Source: Sediminibacterium sp. UBA657
Lineage (GTDB): Bacteria > Bacteroidota > Bacteroidia > Chitinophagales > Chitinophagaceae
Direction: 5' to 3'
Assembly (NCBI GenBank): GCA_002299885.1
Contig: DBOB01000003.1
Location: 1 to 64,000, forward strand
DNA length: 64,000 nucleotides
Shown: piece after piece, positions 17,195 to 25,163 of the stretch
Numbering within the stretch: position 1 is the stretch's first letter
Layout: each line of letters starts with the position of its first letter
Program-made: the position numbers and the translations under genes
The notes under the pieces: generated by a model
What the model was told of the DNA's origin: nothing
Databases searched by the model: none
What the model saw: only the letters and a program-made list of their open reading frames with translations

Positions 17195-17225
17195 TTGCAA
17201 AGTTAACTAGAATTTACTACTTTTG
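17195..17225 (+). promoter_or_regulatory. Promoter of the FKBP gene (TTG-N20-TACTTTTG)
   Basis: TTG at 17195-17197 and TACTTTTG at 17218-17225 give both boxes of the Bacteroidota promoter with a 20-base spacer, 38 bases before the ATG. The upstream box overlaps the divergent fmt promoter, so the two genes may compete for polymerase. Confidence 0.6.
17198..17205 (-). promoter_or_regulatory. -7 promoter element of fmt
   Basis: On the minus strand TAACTTTG is followed by CAAG and then the fmt ATG. The four-base gap means the mRNA probably begins at or next to the start codon. Confidence 0.55.
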
Positions 17226-17263
17226 CCCTTTGCACCCTAAGTGCTTTATTTAAAAAAAACAAT

Positions 17264-17716
17264 ATGCAACAAGTAAAAAATGGGGATACCATTCAAGTGC
17301 ATTACCACGGTAAATTAACGTCTGGTGAAACATTTGACTCTTCTGAAGGAAGAGCCCCTCTGGAATTTGAAGTTGGGTCAGGTATGGTCATTCCTGGTTT
17401 TGATAATGGAGTTTTAGATATGACAGTTGGAGAAAAGAAAACAATTCATATTCCATTTATGGAAGCATATGGTCCTAAACAACCAGAAATGATTGTTGAA
17501 TTTCCAAAAACACAGTTTCCTGCAGATTTAAATCCTGAAATTGGAATGGCTTTAACAATGAATAATGGTCAAGGTCAACAATTTCAAGTGACAGTAGTAG
17601 AAGTGAAAGAGGAAGTGGTTGTATTAGATGCAAACCATAGCCTTGCTGGTCAAGATTTAACTTTCGATCTTGAATTAGTTGGTATTACACCAAAGTCTAC
17701 TATCATTATGCCTTAA
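17264..17716 (+). CDS. FKBP-type peptidyl-prolyl isomerase, SlyD-like
   Basis: 150 residues. Cytosolic prolyl isomerase and chaperone. The FKBP half has VHYHGKLTSGETFDSS near 12-27, EFEVGSGMVIPGFDNGV near 33-49 and the C-terminal LTFDLELVGI strand; between them sits the insert-in-flap domain (about 70-125) characteristic of SlyD. The His-rich metal-binding tail of E. coli SlyD is absent, as is common outside the Proteobacteria. Single gene with its own promoter and terminator. Confidence 0.92.
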   Translation: MQQVKNGDTIQVHYHGKLTSGETFDSSEGRAPLEFEVGSGMVIPGFDNGVLDMTVGEKKTIHIPFMEAYGPKQPEMIVEFPKTQFPADLNPEIGMALTMNNGQGQQFQVTVVEVKEEVVVLDANHSLAGQDLTFDLELVGITPKSTIIMP

Positions 17717-17735
17717 TAATAGGTTAAAGATTTTT

Positions 17736-17772
17736 AAAAAAAGGCATTCCATTGATTTGGGATGCCTTTTTT
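17736..17772 (+). terminator. Intrinsic terminator after the FKBP gene
   Basis: AAAAAAAGGCATTCC (17736-17750) pairs with GGGATGCCTTTTTT (17759-17772): eight stem pairs including one G-T, extended by A-T pairs into the T run. It closes the FKBP transcript 20 bases after its stop. Confidence 0.8.
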
Positions 17773-17800
17773 AATACCTTCACACAGCAAAATTTAATCT

Positions 17801-19060
17801 ATGGAATGGAATGCGTTTGGAGTGGCTGAAAGGCTGATGCGGTATGTGCAAATAGACACACAAAGTGATCCCAATAGTCTTAGTTTTCCTTCGACTGAAA
17901 AGCAAAAGGATTTATCTAATTTATTACTACAAGAATTGCTAGCCATAGGTTTAGTAGATGCCACCATGGACACCAATGGGTATGTGATGGCTACGATTCC
18001 AGCAACGATTGAACAAGAAAAATTAGATGCATTAAAATTGCCAGTGATTTGTTTTTGTGCACATGTGGACACTGCGCCGGATTGCAGTGGCACCAATGTA
18101 AAACCCATTTTGCATCAGCAATATAATGGTGCACCGATTGTGCTACCGGATGATCCTACTCAAATTATTACAGTAGAAAAATATCCTTATTTAAAAAATT
18201 TTATAGGCAAGGAAATAATTACAGCAAGTGGGAAGACCTTGTTGGGGGCGGATGATAAGGCCGGTGTAGCCATTATAGTAAGTTTAGCTGCTTATTTAAT
18301 GCAAAATCCATCCATCCAACATGGACCAATCAAAATCTTATTTACCCCCGATGAAGAAGTAGGTAAGGGTGCTGATTTTATTGATTTTAAAAAGTTGAAT
18401 GCAGATTTTGGATATACATTAGATGGCGGCGCATTGGGTTGTTTTGAAATGGAAAGTTTTAGCGCAGATCATCTCGTATTAACTATTGATGGCGTGATGG
18501 CGCATCCTGGTTCGGCAAAAGGCGTGATGCAAAATGCAATAAAAATTGCTTCAGATATTGTTGCTGCATTACCAAGAGATCAATGGTGTCCAGAACATAC
18601 CGAAGGGAAAGCAGGTTTTGTTCATCCTACAAATATCCAAGGTGGAGCAGAGCAAGTACAAATTGAATTTTTAATTCGTGATTTTGATACAGCCAATTTG
18701 GTAATTTATGAACAAAGGATTTTGGATATTGCTGAATGGGTGATTCGTGAAAATCCAAATTACAATCAGTCCAGCGTAAAGATTGAAGTGAAGCAGCAAT
18801 ATCGAAATATGAAAGAAGTAATTGATCAGTATCCACAAATGGTCGAATTAGCGCTCAATGCTTATAAAAAAGCAGGCATCAAACCTGTCATTGAACCCAT
18901 TCGTGGTGGTACAGATGGAAGTAGGATGAGTTTTATGGGGCTGCCTACTGCTAATATTTTTACAGGCATGCAAGCGATTCATAGTAAGCATGAATGGGTG
19001 GGGGTTGCAGATATGCAACAAGCCGTGCAAGTATTAGCCTATATGGTAGAAATAAATTAA
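17801..19060 (+). CDS. pepT: Tripeptide aminopeptidase PepT
   Basis: 419 residues, M20B family. Releases the N-terminal residue of tripeptides in the cytosol. The dinuclear zinc site is complete: CAHVDTAPD near 87-95 (His, Asp), LLGADDKAGVA near 147 (bridging Asp), FTPDEEVGKGAD near 183 (catalytic and metal Glu), a LDGG block near 208, and HSKHEWV near 394. GGTDGSRMSFMG near 368 is the PepT-specific loop. The start is the ATG at 17801. exbB follows after 23 bases. Confidence 0.95.
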   Translation: MEWNAFGVAERLMRYVQIDTQSDPNSLSFPSTEKQKDLSNLLLQELLAIGLVDATMDTNGYVMATIPATIEQEKLDALKLPVICFCAHVDTAPDCSGTNVKPILHQQYNGAPIVLPDDPTQIITVEKYPYLKNFIGKEIITASGKTLLGADDKAGVAIIVSLAAYLMQNPSIQHGPIKILFTPDEEVGKGADFIDFKKLNADFGYTLDGGALGCFEMESFSADHLVLTIDGVMAHPGSAKGVMQNAIKIASDIVAALPRDQWCPEHTEGKAGFVHPTNIQGGAEQVQIEFLIRDFDTANLVIYEQRILDIAEWVIRENPNYNQSSVKIEVKQQYRNMKEVIDQYPQMVELALNAYKKAGIKPVIEPIRGGTDGSRMSFMGLPTANIFTGMQAIHSKHEWVGVADMQQAVQVLAYMVEIN

Positions 19061-19083
19061 CTTTAAATATAAATTTAAATGCT

Positions 19084-19734
19084 ATGTTGATTTTGTTACA
19101 AGTACCGGATGCTAAAATTTCTTTATTTAGTTTATTGGGGAAAGGTGGATGGATTATGTATCCTTTGTATGCCTTATTGGTGATTGCAATTTATGTTTTC
19201 ATAGAAAGATTTTTAGCGATAAAAAAAGCAGGACAGTCAGATCCTCAATTCATGAAAATGATTAAGGATCATATTTTGTCTGGAAATGTTGCTGCTGCAA
19301 AAGGGCTTGCTAAAAATACTTACAACCCAGTAGCGAATATGATTGAGAAGGGGATCATGCGCATTGGCAAACCAATTGACGCGATAGAAAAAAGCATGGA
19401 AAATGTAGGCAAGTTAGAAATGTATTCTATTGAGCGTAATTTGAATATTCTATCATTGGTTTCTGGTATTGCACCTATGTTTGGATTTTTAGGAACGATT
19501 ATTGGAATGGTACAATTATTTTATGGCATTGCATCTACAGGTGAATACACATTAAACACTATTGCTGGCGGTATCTATACTAAAATGATTACTTCTGCAA
19601 CCGGTTTGATCATTGGTTTAATTGCCTATGTTGGACATAATTTTTTATCTACTCAAATAGATAAGGTTGCCAATAAGATGGAAAGAGCGAGTGCAGATTT
19701 TTTAGATATTTTACAAGAACCAACACAAGCTTAA
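19084..19734 (+). CDS. MotA/TolQ/ExbB proton channel family protein
   Basis: 216 residues from the ATG at 19084; the frame is open 30 codons further into pepT but the extra residues are not hydrophobic and lack family character. Three membrane segments: about 20-45 (GGWIMYPLYALLVIAIYVF), 115-140 (LSLVSGIAPMFGFLGTIIGMV) and 155-180. The second carries the conserved GTIxGM turn and the third the TSATGLIIG motif that lines the proton path. With ExbD it forms a motor driven by proton-motive force. ExbD starts 10 bases downstream; no TonB gene follows. Confidence 0.9.
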   Translation: MLILLQVPDAKISLFSLLGKGGWIMYPLYALLVIAIYVFIERFLAIKKAGQSDPQFMKMIKDHILSGNVAAAKGLAKNTYNPVANMIEKGIMRIGKPIDAIEKSMENVGKLEMYSIERNLNILSLVSGIAPMFGFLGTIIGMVQLFYGIASTGEYTLNTIAGGIYTKMITSATGLIIGLIAYVGHNFLSTQIDKVANKMERASADFLDILQEPTQA

Positions 19735-19744
19735 TCCACCTGCT

Positions 19745-20143
19745 ATGAATCTTAGAAATCGTTTAAGAAATCATCCAGAAGTGCATACAGGTGCATTGAA
19801 TGACATCTTATTTATTTTATTATTGTTCTTTTTGATTGTATCCACTTTGGCAAATCCAAATGTGATCAAAGTCTCTAATCCTAAAGCAGCAAGTGATACT
19901 AAGGCAAAACAAACTGTAGTAGTCACAATCGACAAAGATCAAAAATTATTTATTGGGTCAACTCCTGTTAGCTTAGACGCATTATCTAGTCAATTACAAA
20001 TTTTCTTGGCTAAAGAAACGGATAAACCTTCTGTAGTCATCAATGGGGATAGTGTAGCAAATTTAGGTGTGACAATACAAGTGATGCAAATCATCAAAGC
20101 ACTTGGCGCAACCCCAGTGGTTGCTGTGGATCCATCGAACTAA
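19745..20143 (+). CDS. ExbD/TolR family protein
   Basis: 132 residues. A short basic cytoplasmic N-terminus, one membrane helix at about 17-38 containing the conserved Asp of LNDILFI (about residue 19), which carries the protons, and a periplasmic domain of about 90 residues. Works with the ExbB protein encoded 10 bases upstream. Many Bacteroidota loci carry two ExbD genes and a TonB next to ExbB; here only one ExbD is present, so the pair may energise a Tol-like or specialised system, or share a TonB encoded elsewhere. Confidence 0.88.
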   Translation: MNLRNRLRNHPEVHTGALNDILFILLLFFLIVSTLANPNVIKVSNPKAASDTKAKQTVVVTIDKDQKLFIGSTPVSLDALSSQLQIFLAKETDKPSVVINGDSVANLGVTIQVMQIIKALGATPVVAVDPSN

Positions 20144-20179
20144 AAGTCTTTAAATTAAATAGTATTTTTTTCTTCGAAT

Positions 20180-21034
20180 CTATCTTGGCTTCAAACTAGC
20201 GCGGACCATTCTGTCTTTTTCAAATAAGTCAGCCCTTAATTCGGCATGAAAATGCATTTCCTCTAAGAGTGCAATCATGGCATCCCCTTGATCATAATGA
20301 ATTTCAAAAAACAATTGTCCATTTGTACTTAAATGCAATTTTGCAAGTCTTGCGATTGCTTTATAAAATACCAAAGGATCTTCGTCTGGGACAAATAAAG
20401 CAATATTAGGTTCGTGATCTGTTACTTGTAATTCCATATTTTTCATTTCCTGCATTGGAATATAGGGTGGGTTACTAATAATCACATCATATTGGCCTGG
20501 TAAAAAAGCGGTATTCAAAATATCTAAACAAGTAAATTCAATTTCAGCTTTTAATGCTTCAGCATTAGCTTGTGCTATTTTTATTGCACCCGTACTAATG
20601 TCTATAGCGGATACAGTTGCTTCAGGCAAAGCTTTTTTTAATGCAATTGCAATACAGCCTGAACCTGTGCCAATGTCTAGAATGCGCAAAGCATTTCCTT
20701 TGATGGCTGCATATTCAATGACCCATTCTACTAATTCTTCGGTCTCTGGTCTTGGTATCAATACCTGATCATTTACAGCATAAGCCTCTCCCATAAACCA
20801 GGCTTTGCCCGTGATATATTGAATGGGCCTTCCTGCTAAAAGTGCTTCTGCTGCTTTTTCAAAAGCCAGTTGTTGTGGTGCAGATATTGAATCGTCTTTG
20901 TGTATGACCTGTTGAACTTGGTCCCAGCCTGTGACATGTTCAATTAAAATAGAAAGGATTGGATTAAGCTCAACACTTTCAAATTGAACTGCTAACTGTT
21001 TTTTCAAGGATTGCTTGATCTCGTTTAAACGCAT
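20180..21034 (-). CDS. prmC: Release factor glutamine methyltransferase PrmC
   Basis: 284 residues. Methylates the Gln of the GGQ motif in release factors RF1 and RF2. An N-terminal helical domain (1-75) ends in RPIQYITGKAWFMG; the SAM domain has IPRPETEELVEW near 95, motif I ILDIGTGSGCIAIAL near 118, and the substrate loop SNPPYIP near 188 that holds the glutamine side chain. Convergent with exbD. A near-consensus -7 element (TAACATTG) lies four bases before the ATG. Confidence 0.95.
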   Translation of the reverse strand: MRLNEIKQSLKKQLAVQFESVELNPILSILIEHVTGWDQVQQVIHKDDSISAPQQLAFEKAAEALLAGRPIQYITGKAWFMGEAYAVNDQVLIPRPETEELVEWVIEYAAIKGNALRILDIGTGSGCIAIALKKALPEATVSAIDISTGAIKIAQANAEALKAEIEFTCLDILNTAFLPGQYDVIISNPPYIPMQEMKNMELQVTDHEPNIALFVPDEDPLVFYKAIARLAKLHLSTNGQLFFEIHYDQGDAMIALLEEMHFHAELRADLFEKDRMVRASLKPR

Positions 21035-21103
21035 ACTGCAATGTTACAAATGATTCATCATTATGAACTAGCTTTGTTTATAATTAGCCTTATTATTTTT
21101 TGA

Positions 21104-21718
21104 ATGGATCCATTTTACTATTATACAATCGAGCAGCCTTCCATGGCGGAATTTAAAGATAGGGGTAGTAAATTTTTAGCCTATGCCTATCCAGCTAAAG
21201 ATATCGATACTTGCAAAAAGCTATTAGCACAACTTAAAAAAGAACATGGAAAGGCTGTACATCATTGCTTGGCATATCGACTTGGCGTAGACGGGTCCAC
21301 CTTTAGAGTGAGTGATGATGGAGAACCCGCTGGGTCTGCAGGTAGGCCAATACTGGGTCAGATTGATAGTAAAGGACTCACCAATGTATTTGTAGTAGTG
21401 GTACGTTATTTTGGAGGCACTTTATTAGGGATACCTGGCTTAATCAACGCCTATAAAACTGCTACAGCTTTAGCTTTACAACTTTCTCCTATTATTAAGA
21501 AGCCAATTGAAATTCCTTATGAGCTTAATTTTGATTACCATCAAATGAATGAAGTAATGATGTTGGTGAAATATTATAATTGTTCCGTAGTAGAGCAAAC
21601 TGCACAATTATTTATACAGCTTCATATAGGTATCCCAAAAAATAGATTGGATGAAGTGCTTGAAAAGCTTGGAACATTAAGAGATGTTACAATTAAGACA
21701 ACGCTTAAGGTAGACTAG
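21104..21718 (+). CDS. yigZ: YigZ/IMPACT family protein
   Basis: 204 residues. The N-terminal UPF0029/IMPACT domain has SKFLAYAYP near 23, HHCLAYRLG near 54, the highly conserved DDGEPAGSAGRPIL near 73-86 and VVRYFGGTLLGIPGL near 101. The C-terminal ferredoxin-like domain follows from about 138. In eukaryotes IMPACT modulates Gcn2; the bacterial role is not settled and may involve translation or ribosome-associated stress. One base separates its end from the convergent dehydrogenase gene. Confidence 0.9.
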   Translation: MDPFYYYTIEQPSMAEFKDRGSKFLAYAYPAKDIDTCKKLLAQLKKEHGKAVHHCLAYRLGVDGSTFRVSDDGEPAGSAGRPILGQIDSKGLTNVFVVVVRYFGGTLLGIPGLINAYKTATALALQLSPIIKKPIEIPYELNFDYHQMNEVMMLVKYYNCSVVEQTAQLFIQLHIGIPKNRLDEVLEKLGTLRDVTIKTTLKVD

Positions 21719-21719
21719 T

Positions 21720-22571
21720 TTATTTTTGATAGCTGTAAAATCCTTCGCCTGTTTTTACGCCTAATTTACCTTCCAATACCATCTTAGTTAATAGTGCAGC
21801 AGGTTTGTATTTGCTATTCTGAAATCCATCTTCCATTATTTCTAAAATATTTTTACAAACATCTAGGCCAATATAGTCTGCTAATTGCAAAGGTCCCATT
21901 GGATGTGCCATTCCTAATTTCATAATTTGATCAATAGTTGCTGCATCACTGATACCCTCTTCAAATGCGAGTATCGCTTCGTTGATCATAGGCATCAAAA
22001 TTCTGTTGGCAATGAATCCTGGTGCATCTTTAACAACACATGGAATTTTTCCAATTTGCGTTGTTAATGCAACAATTGTATCTGTCACTTCCGAACTAGT
22101 TGCCTTGCCATTGATAATTTCTACCAATTTCATTACCGGTACTGGATTCATAAAATGCATCCCAATTACATTGCCTGGCTTTTGTGTTGCTTCCGCTAAT
22201 TGTGTGATTGAGATAGAAGATGTATTGGTTGCTAAAATACAAGTAGGGTTAGTGTATTGGTCGATCTCTGAAAAAATTGCCAGCTTGATTTTGCTATTTT
22301 CTGTTGCAGCTTCAACCACTAAGTCGCGGTCATGCACGCCTTCCTTAAGACTGGTGAAGCAATTTATTTTTGCAAGTGTTGCATCTTTATCGGCTGCTTG
22401 GATGACTGATTTAGCTACTTGGCGATCAAGGTTTTTTGCAATTGTTTGCATTGCTTTATCAAGTGCAGCAGACTGTGTGTCTATTAAATTCACATCGAAA
22501 CCATTTTGCGCAAATACATGTGCAATGCCATTTCCCATTGTCCCTGCTCCAATTACTGCAATCTTTTTCAT
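21720..22571 (-). CDS. 3-hydroxybutyryl/3-hydroxyacyl-CoA dehydrogenase
   Basis: 283 residues. NAD(P)-dependent interconversion of 3-hydroxyacyl-CoA and 3-oxoacyl-CoA. The Rossmann motif is GAGTMGNGIAHVF at 7-19; ATNTSSISI near 113 holds the catalytic Ser; MHFMNPVPVMKLVEII near 136 contains the catalytic His and the substrate Asn; DAPGFIANRILMPMINEA near 185 is the hinge signature. The chain has the short one-domain-pair length of butyryl-type (Hbd/PaaH) enzymes, without a fused hydratase. Its ATG directly follows the stop of the upstream gene, so the two are coupled. Confidence 0.93.
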   Translation of the reverse strand: MKKIAVIGAGTMGNGIAHVFAQNGFDVNLIDTQSAALDKAMQTIAKNLDRQVAKSVIQAADKDATLAKINCFTSLKEGVHDRDLVVEAATENSKIKLAIFSEIDQYTNPTCILATNTSSISITQLAEATQKPGNVIGMHFMNPVPVMKLVEIINGKATSSEVTDTIVALTTQIGKIPCVVKDAPGFIANRILMPMINEAILAFEEGISDAATIDQIMKLGMAHPMGPLQLADYIGLDVCKNILEIMEDGFQNSKYKPAALLTKMVLEGKLGVKTGEGFYSYQK

Positions 22572-23222
22572 CTATTTGTTTTTTGATTTATAATCACCAC
22601 GTTTCCATGAATTAATAAAACTTCTCCATGCACTTGGGTTTAAAATATTCATAGGAGGTAATTGTCCTGAATAATAATACCTTGATGCTTGGTTTTGTAA
22701 TGCTGCACCCACTGCCTCTTTACCATCTCTTGGCAAACTGGATAAAATAATTCTTTTTTGTGCAGGGCTTGTATTTTTTCTTGCAGTTTCATACATGTCG
22801 TCATCTACTTTAGAGTTGACAAAGTCTCTCTCAAACTGCGCACGAGTTGGTCTTGGTTTTAAAATCGTTGCTGGTAAAAAATTAGTATCGTTGACCATTA
22901 ATTGAATCACACTATATTCATTGCCTACTAAATTTGCAGGAATGACGATATTTCTATTTTTGAAGCCAACACAACTAAAAGTGATGGTTTCTCCTTTATT
23001 AACAGCGATAGAGAAAACACCATCGTTATTGGTGATTGTACCTCTACCTTTTTTATTCACTACAATACTCGCTAAAGGGATTGCCTTTAAACTATCTGCA
23101 GTCATCACCACACCATAAAGTTGGACAACGGAGTCTCTATAAATATCCACTGTCTGGGCATTTAACTGTGATGATATCACTGAAAAAAGCATCAATAAAG
23201 GCAGGATCAGTTTCTTTTTCAT
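22572..23222 (-). CDS. Carboxypeptidase-regulatory-like domain protein, exported
   Basis: 216 residues. A signal peptide (MKKKLILPLLMLFSVISSQLNAQ is cut after Ala-Gln, about residue 22) precedes a beta-sandwich CarboxypepD_reg-like domain at about 33-115: GVVMTADSLKAIPLASIVV, then GTITNNDGVFSIAV and the ITFSCVGFK strand. This is the domain found at the N-terminus of SusC-type receptors and in stand-alone Bacteroidota surface proteins. The remaining 100 residues are unassigned and end in a basic tail. Cotranscribed with the dehydrogenase, which may be only positional. An exact -7 element lies seven bases before the ATG. Confidence 0.82.
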   Translation of the reverse strand: MKKKLILPLLMLFSVISSQLNAQTVDIYRDSVVQLYGVVMTADSLKAIPLASIVVNKKGRGTITNNDGVFSIAVNKGETITFSCVGFKNRNIVIPANLVGNEYSVIQLMVNDTNFLPATILKPRPTRAQFERDFVNSKVDDDMYETARKNTSPAQKRIILSSLPRDGKEAVGAALQNQASRYYYSGQLPPMNILNPSAWRSFINSWKRGDYKSKNK

Positions 23223-23229
23223 GTAGCTG

Positions 23230-23237
23230 CAAATTTA
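23230..23237 (-). promoter_or_regulatory. -7 promoter element of the CarboxypepD_reg-like gene
   Basis: TAAATTTG on the minus strand, seven bases before the ATG at 23222. It matches TAnnTTTG exactly; no convincing upstream TTG box was seen. Confidence 0.5.
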
Positions 23238-23347
23238 CGCCTCAATGTTCAGAAATGGCGTACTTTTTTTGTTTCGAAATGAGTAGTTTTTTTAAAATAG
23301 CCCCTATTTTAAGCCTTTTAAAAGGGCAAAATAAGCGCTATGAACGT

Positions 23348-23355
23348 TAACTTTG
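23348..23355 (+). promoter_or_regulatory. -7 promoter element of mrp
   Basis: TAACTTTG lies 33 bases before the ATG at 23389. It overlaps the alternative TTG codon at 23353, which argues that translation begins at the ATG. Confidence 0.5.
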
Positions 23356-23388
23356 CCGGGATTAAATATTTTAACAAAAACTTTCATA

Positions 23389-24483
23389 ATGACAACGGAG
23401 GAAATACTAAAAGCATTGAGCAATGTACAAGAGCCAGACCTGGGAAAAGACTTAGTGACATTGAATATGATACAGGATCTAAAAATAGATGGGGATGCTG
23501 TAAGCTTTACGATTGTATTGACTACGCCTGCTTGTCCAATGAAGGATTTGATGAAAAACGCTTCTGAAAATGCTATTAAATTATTGGTAAATCCAAAAGC
23601 ACAGGTACAAGTCAATTTCACATCTAATACGACTTCCTTAAGAAAAGACGAAAAGTCGGTCTTGTCAAAAGTGAAAAATATCATTGCCGTAGTGAGTGGT
23701 AAAGGTGGGGTAGGTAAAAGTACGGTTGCTGCTAACCTTGCATTGGCTTTGGCTGAAGGTGGTGCAAAAGTAGGCTTGATGGACGCAGATATTTATGGGC
23801 CTAGTGTGCCAATCATGTTTGGTGTTAGAGGCCAAAGACCATTAATGAAAGACGAAGGAGGAAAAGGGGTGATCATACCTTTGGATCAATATGGCATTAA
23901 AATAATGAGTATTGGATTACTAGTAGATGAAAAAGATGCGGTAGTTTGGAGAGGCCCAATGGCAAGTAGTGCCATTCGTCAATTCATTACCGATGTAGAT
24001 TGGGGTGAGCTAGACTACCTTGTGATTGATATGCCACCTGGCACAGGCGATATTCATTTGACGATTATGCAAACAGTTCCTGTGACTGGTGTGGTGATTG
24101 TAACGACACCACAGCAAGTGGCTTTGGCCGATGCTAAAAAAGCAATCGCCATGTTTGGACAAGCAAATGTGAATGTGCCAATTATTGGATTAGTAGAAAA
24201 CATGGCTTATTTCACGCCTGCAGAATTGCCTGAGAATAAATATTATTTATTTGGAAAAGAAGGAGGACTTAAATTGGCTTCAGAATATGACCTGTCCTTT
24301 TTGGGTCAAATTCCTTTGGTGCAAAGTATTAGAGAGGGCGGAGACGAAGGGGTGCCTGCAATGGTTGGGTCAGATACGGTATCAAAAGATGCGTTCAGGA
24401 CTTTTGTGGGCAATGCAGTAAGACAAATCGCAATTCGAAATGCAAATTTACCTCAAACAGCAACCATCACTGTAGCACCATAA
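23389..24483 (+). CDS. Mrp/ApbC/NBP35-type iron-sulfur cluster carrier ATPase
   Basis: 364 residues from the ATG at 23389. An N-terminal MIP18-like domain (about 1-85, with TTPACPMKDLM) is followed by a P-loop ATPase: deviant Walker A SGKGGVGKSTVAANLA near 103, DADIYGPSVP near 131, and DMPPGTGDIHLT near 218. It binds and hands over [4Fe-4S] clusters. The Cys pair present in E. coli ApbC near the ENM block is replaced here by ENMAYFTPAELPENKYY, a form I associate with Bacteroidota Mrp. Its stop overlaps the cmk ATG by one base (TAATG). Confidence 0.92.
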   Translation: MTTEEILKALSNVQEPDLGKDLVTLNMIQDLKIDGDAVSFTIVLTTPACPMKDLMKNASENAIKLLVNPKAQVQVNFTSNTTSLRKDEKSVLSKVKNIIAVVSGKGGVGKSTVAANLALALAEGGAKVGLMDADIYGPSVPIMFGVRGQRPLMKDEGGKGVIIPLDQYGIKIMSIGLLVDEKDAVVWRGPMASSAIRQFITDVDWGELDYLVIDMPPGTGDIHLTIMQTVPVTGVVIVTTPQQVALADAKKAIAMFGQANVNVPIIGLVENMAYFTPAELPENKYYLFGKEGGLKLASEYDLSFLGQIPLVQSIREGGDEGVPAMVGSDTVSKDAFRTFVGNAVRQIAIRNANLPQTATITVAP

Positions 24484-25163
24484 TGGATAAGAAAATCATC
24501 ATAGCAATAGACGGCTTTTCATCCTGCGGGAAGAGTACACTTGCTAAAGCAATGGCGAAAGCATTAGAGTATGTATTTGTTGATACAGGTGCAATGTATC
24601 GAGCCATCGCCCTATATTTTTTAAGAAACAATATTGCATTTAATGACAATGCGTCTATTGAAGCTGCATTGCATGAAATTGAATTAAGATTTAAGTACAA
24701 TAGTGTAAGTCAGAAAAGCGATATGTATTTAAATGGTGAAAATGTTGAACAAGAAATTCGTGAAATGCAAGTGAGTCAAAAAGTAAGCGAAGTGGCATCT
24801 ATTGCAGCGGTGAGAGATTTTGCAGTTGCGCAACAACAAGCTATGGGAGTGGATAAAGGCATTGTGATGGATGGAAGAGATATCGGCACGGTGGTATTCC
24901 CAAATGCAGCATTAAAAATATTTGTCACTGCAGATCCAGCCATTAGATTGGAACGTAGGTACCAAGAACTACTTCAAACAAATCCTACCATAAGTAAGGA
25001 AGAAGTTGCTGCAAATTTGCAACAAAGAGATTCAATGGATAGCACAAGGGAGCATAGTCCTTTAAAACAAGCGGAGGATGCGTTGGTATTAGACAATACT
25101 AATTTAGATAGAGCGCAGCAATTCGAGCTTGCCATGCAGTGGGCCATGGAGCGGATAAATTAA
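24483..25163 (+). CDS. cmk: Cytidylate kinase
   Basis: 226 residues. Phosphorylates CMP and dCMP with ATP. The P-loop is AIDGFSSCGKSTLAKAMA near 7; DTGAMYRAIALY near 31 and the NMP-binding insert follow; VMDGRDIGTVVFPNA near 124 is the CMP-specific signature and the lid is RRYQELL. Translationally coupled to mrp. Its last four bases overlap ispH on the opposite strand. Confidence 0.96.
   Translation: MDKKIIIAIDGFSSCGKSTLAKAMAKALEYVFVDTGAMYRAIALYFLRNNIAFNDNASIEAALHEIELRFKYNSVSQKSDMYLNGENVEQEIREMQVSQKVSEVASIAAVRDFAVAQQQAMGVDKGIVMDGRDIGTVVFPNAALKIFVTADPAIRLERRYQELLQTNPTISKEEVAANLQQRDSMDSTREHSPLKQAEDALVLDNTNLDRAQQFELAMQWAMERIN

Noticed and set aside
21982..22593. 203-codon plus-strand open frame opposite the hydroxyacyl-CoA dehydrogenase
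   Set aside because: It is the complement of a strongly conserved enzyme gene, has no recognisable domain, and arises from the codon bias of the true strand.
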